From the NCBI GenBank assembly GCA_020353135.1, contig CP070688.1, forward strand, positions 522,896 to 530,668: a DNA stretch of 7,773 nucleotides. Reading direction: 5' to 3'. Under the pieces are notes generated by a model that saw only the letters and a list, made by a program, of their open reading frames with translations, was not told the DNA's origin and did not search any database. Shown here one piece after another: positions 7,267 to 7,773 of the stretch (position 1 is its first letter; every line of letters starts with the position of its first letter). The DNA comes from Chloroflexota bacterium. Lineage in GTDB: Bacteria; Chloroflexota; Anaerolineae; Promineifilales; Promineifilaceae. The position numbers were made by a program, and so were the translations under genes.

Positions 7267-7568
7267 GATGCCTGAAGGTCTCCAAATATCGCCAGGTTGA
7301 CCAGGATCAGACTACTCCGAAGCAAATCAGGCTGGTCGATCCAATTCCTGGTCATCCACGTTTCCGCTGATTTGGCTCTTGTCCTATAAGTTCTGTGTAT
7401 CTGCGTCCCATTAACTGAACCGTTATTATACTTGAGGCCCAAAGCGGTTGCGAGTGATCTGGCCTAGGCGACATCCTTTGCCAGAGAGTGGTTGGCCGAA
7501 GACCGTAGGCCGGCCGTTGCCCGGTCATGGTCTAGTCGTGTTTGCTACGCCGCAGGTACTCAGCTAGA
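7267..7568. other. Intergenic region between divergent mutase and murJ genes
   Basis: This 302 bp stretch carries no convincing gene; a 65-codon minus-strand reading frame across its left part has no recognisable features and overlaps the mutase start. It holds a possible mutase promoter (7425-7453) and two interleaved inverted repeats: TGACCAGGA (7298-7306) with 7346-7354, and CAAATCAG (7323-7330) with 7367-7374. A good promoter for murJ was not found on the plus strand. Confidence 0.6.
7425..7453 (-). promoter_or_regulatory. Possible promoter of the acyl-CoA mutase gene
   Basis: A perfect TATAAT (7430-7425) is present on the minus strand. Seventeen bases upstream lies TCGCAA, only 3 of 6 to the -35 consensus. 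It would give a leader of about 150 nt before ATG 7266. The -10 box is convincing, the -35 box is not. Confidence 0.4.
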
Positions 7569-7773
7569 ATGCGCCACCTATCGGATGCACATCCCGTGAT
7601 TGAGCCATCTAACGTTTCCCCAACCGAACAAGCTCAGGTTCCGGCCACTTTGAGCGAAGACGCTGGCATCGTTCGCGCGGCCGCGGTTCTGGCCGTCGGC
7701 AACGTGGCCAGCCGTGTTCTCGGATTGTTAAGGGAAATCGTTAAGTCAAATATGTTCGGCGCCTCGCCCCTGC
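7569..7773 (+). CDS. murJ: Lipid II flippase MurJ (MviN family), N-terminal part, truncated by window edge
   Basis: Inner-membrane flippase for the peptidoglycan precursor lipid II (MOP superfamily). Only 68 codons are in the window. After a polar N-terminal stretch of about 32 residues, which is longer than in E. coli MurJ, the first conserved block appears: IVRAAAVLAVGNVASRVLG (34-52) then LLREIVKSNMFGAS. Arg49 and Arg55 correspond to E. coli MurJ Arg18 and Arg24, which are known to be important for function. The reading frame is open to the window end. ATG 7569 is the first ATG in frame after a TAG at 7533; a TTG at 7542 is possible. No strong ribosome site precedes it (an AGG 12 nt away), and a start further inside, such as GTG 7596, cannot be excluded. 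It is divergent from the mutase. Confidence 0.85.
   Translation, partial: MRHLSDAHPVIEPSNVSPTEQAQVPATLSEDAGIVRAAAVLAVGNVASRVLGLLREIVKSNMFGASPL

Noticed and set aside
7267..7420. Cobalamin riboswitch upstream of the B12-dependent mutase
   Set aside because: The leader contains GGAGACCT, which overlaps part of the B12-box consensus, but the bases on both sides do not match and the other conserved riboswitch elements were not seen. B12-using enzymes do not need such control.
7245..7442. 65-codon minus-strand frame in the mutase upstream region
   Set aside because: It overlaps the mutase start and the likely promoter, with no ribosome site or domain signal.

Overview
The window looks like a piece of a bacterial chromosome of moderately high GC. 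Gene content suggests a Chloroflexota-type organism: an AglE/F/G-like sugar transporter under a LacI regulator, a stand-alone 560-residue acyl-CoA mutase large subunit, and MurJ. That taxonomic guess is inference from gene types only. No mobile element, CRISPR array, rRNA or tRNA was seen. I found no clearly new biological system; the content is well organised metabolic DNA, and its best features are regulatory.

Region 1 (1-5566, minus strand) reads as one sugar-uptake operon, transcribed from right to left. A strong sigma70-type promoter (TTGACA, 18 bp spacer, TATACT) at 5566-5537 overlaps an 18 bp perfect palindrome, TACTAACACGTGTTAGTA. A second, related palindrome, TAACGCGCGTTA, lies next to it. 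Downstream come a LacI-family repressor (4345-5424), a lipoprotein sugar-binding protein (2965-4263), two ABC permeases (1743-2855 and 827-1738) and the start of trehalose synthase treS (1-707, cut by the window edge). The repressor probably controls its own promoter and so the whole set. A 15 bp stem-loop separates the binding-protein gene from the first permease gene, and a 30 bp perfect palindrome separates the second permease gene from treS. Both could grade expression along the transcript. No ATPase subunit is present in the window.

Region 2 (5584-7266, minus strand) is a B12-dependent acyl-CoA mutase large subunit of the methylmalonyl-CoA mutase family. The two residues that define substrate choice are Phe89 and Gln207, the pair known for isobutyryl-CoA mutase, rather than the Tyr/Arg of methylmalonyl-CoA mutase. 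Its 3' end lies only 18 bp from the -35 box of the sugar operon, but nothing in the sequence links the two functionally.

Region 3 (7267-7568) is a 302 bp intergenic stretch between divergent genes. It has a possible promoter for the mutase and two interleaved inverted repeats. At 7569-7773 (plus strand) begins murJ, the lipid II flippase, cut by the window edge.

Together, region 1 suggests import of an alpha-linked disaccharide such as trehalose or maltose, followed by TreS interconversion of maltose and trehalose in the cytoplasm, induced when a sugar releases the LacI-type repressor.
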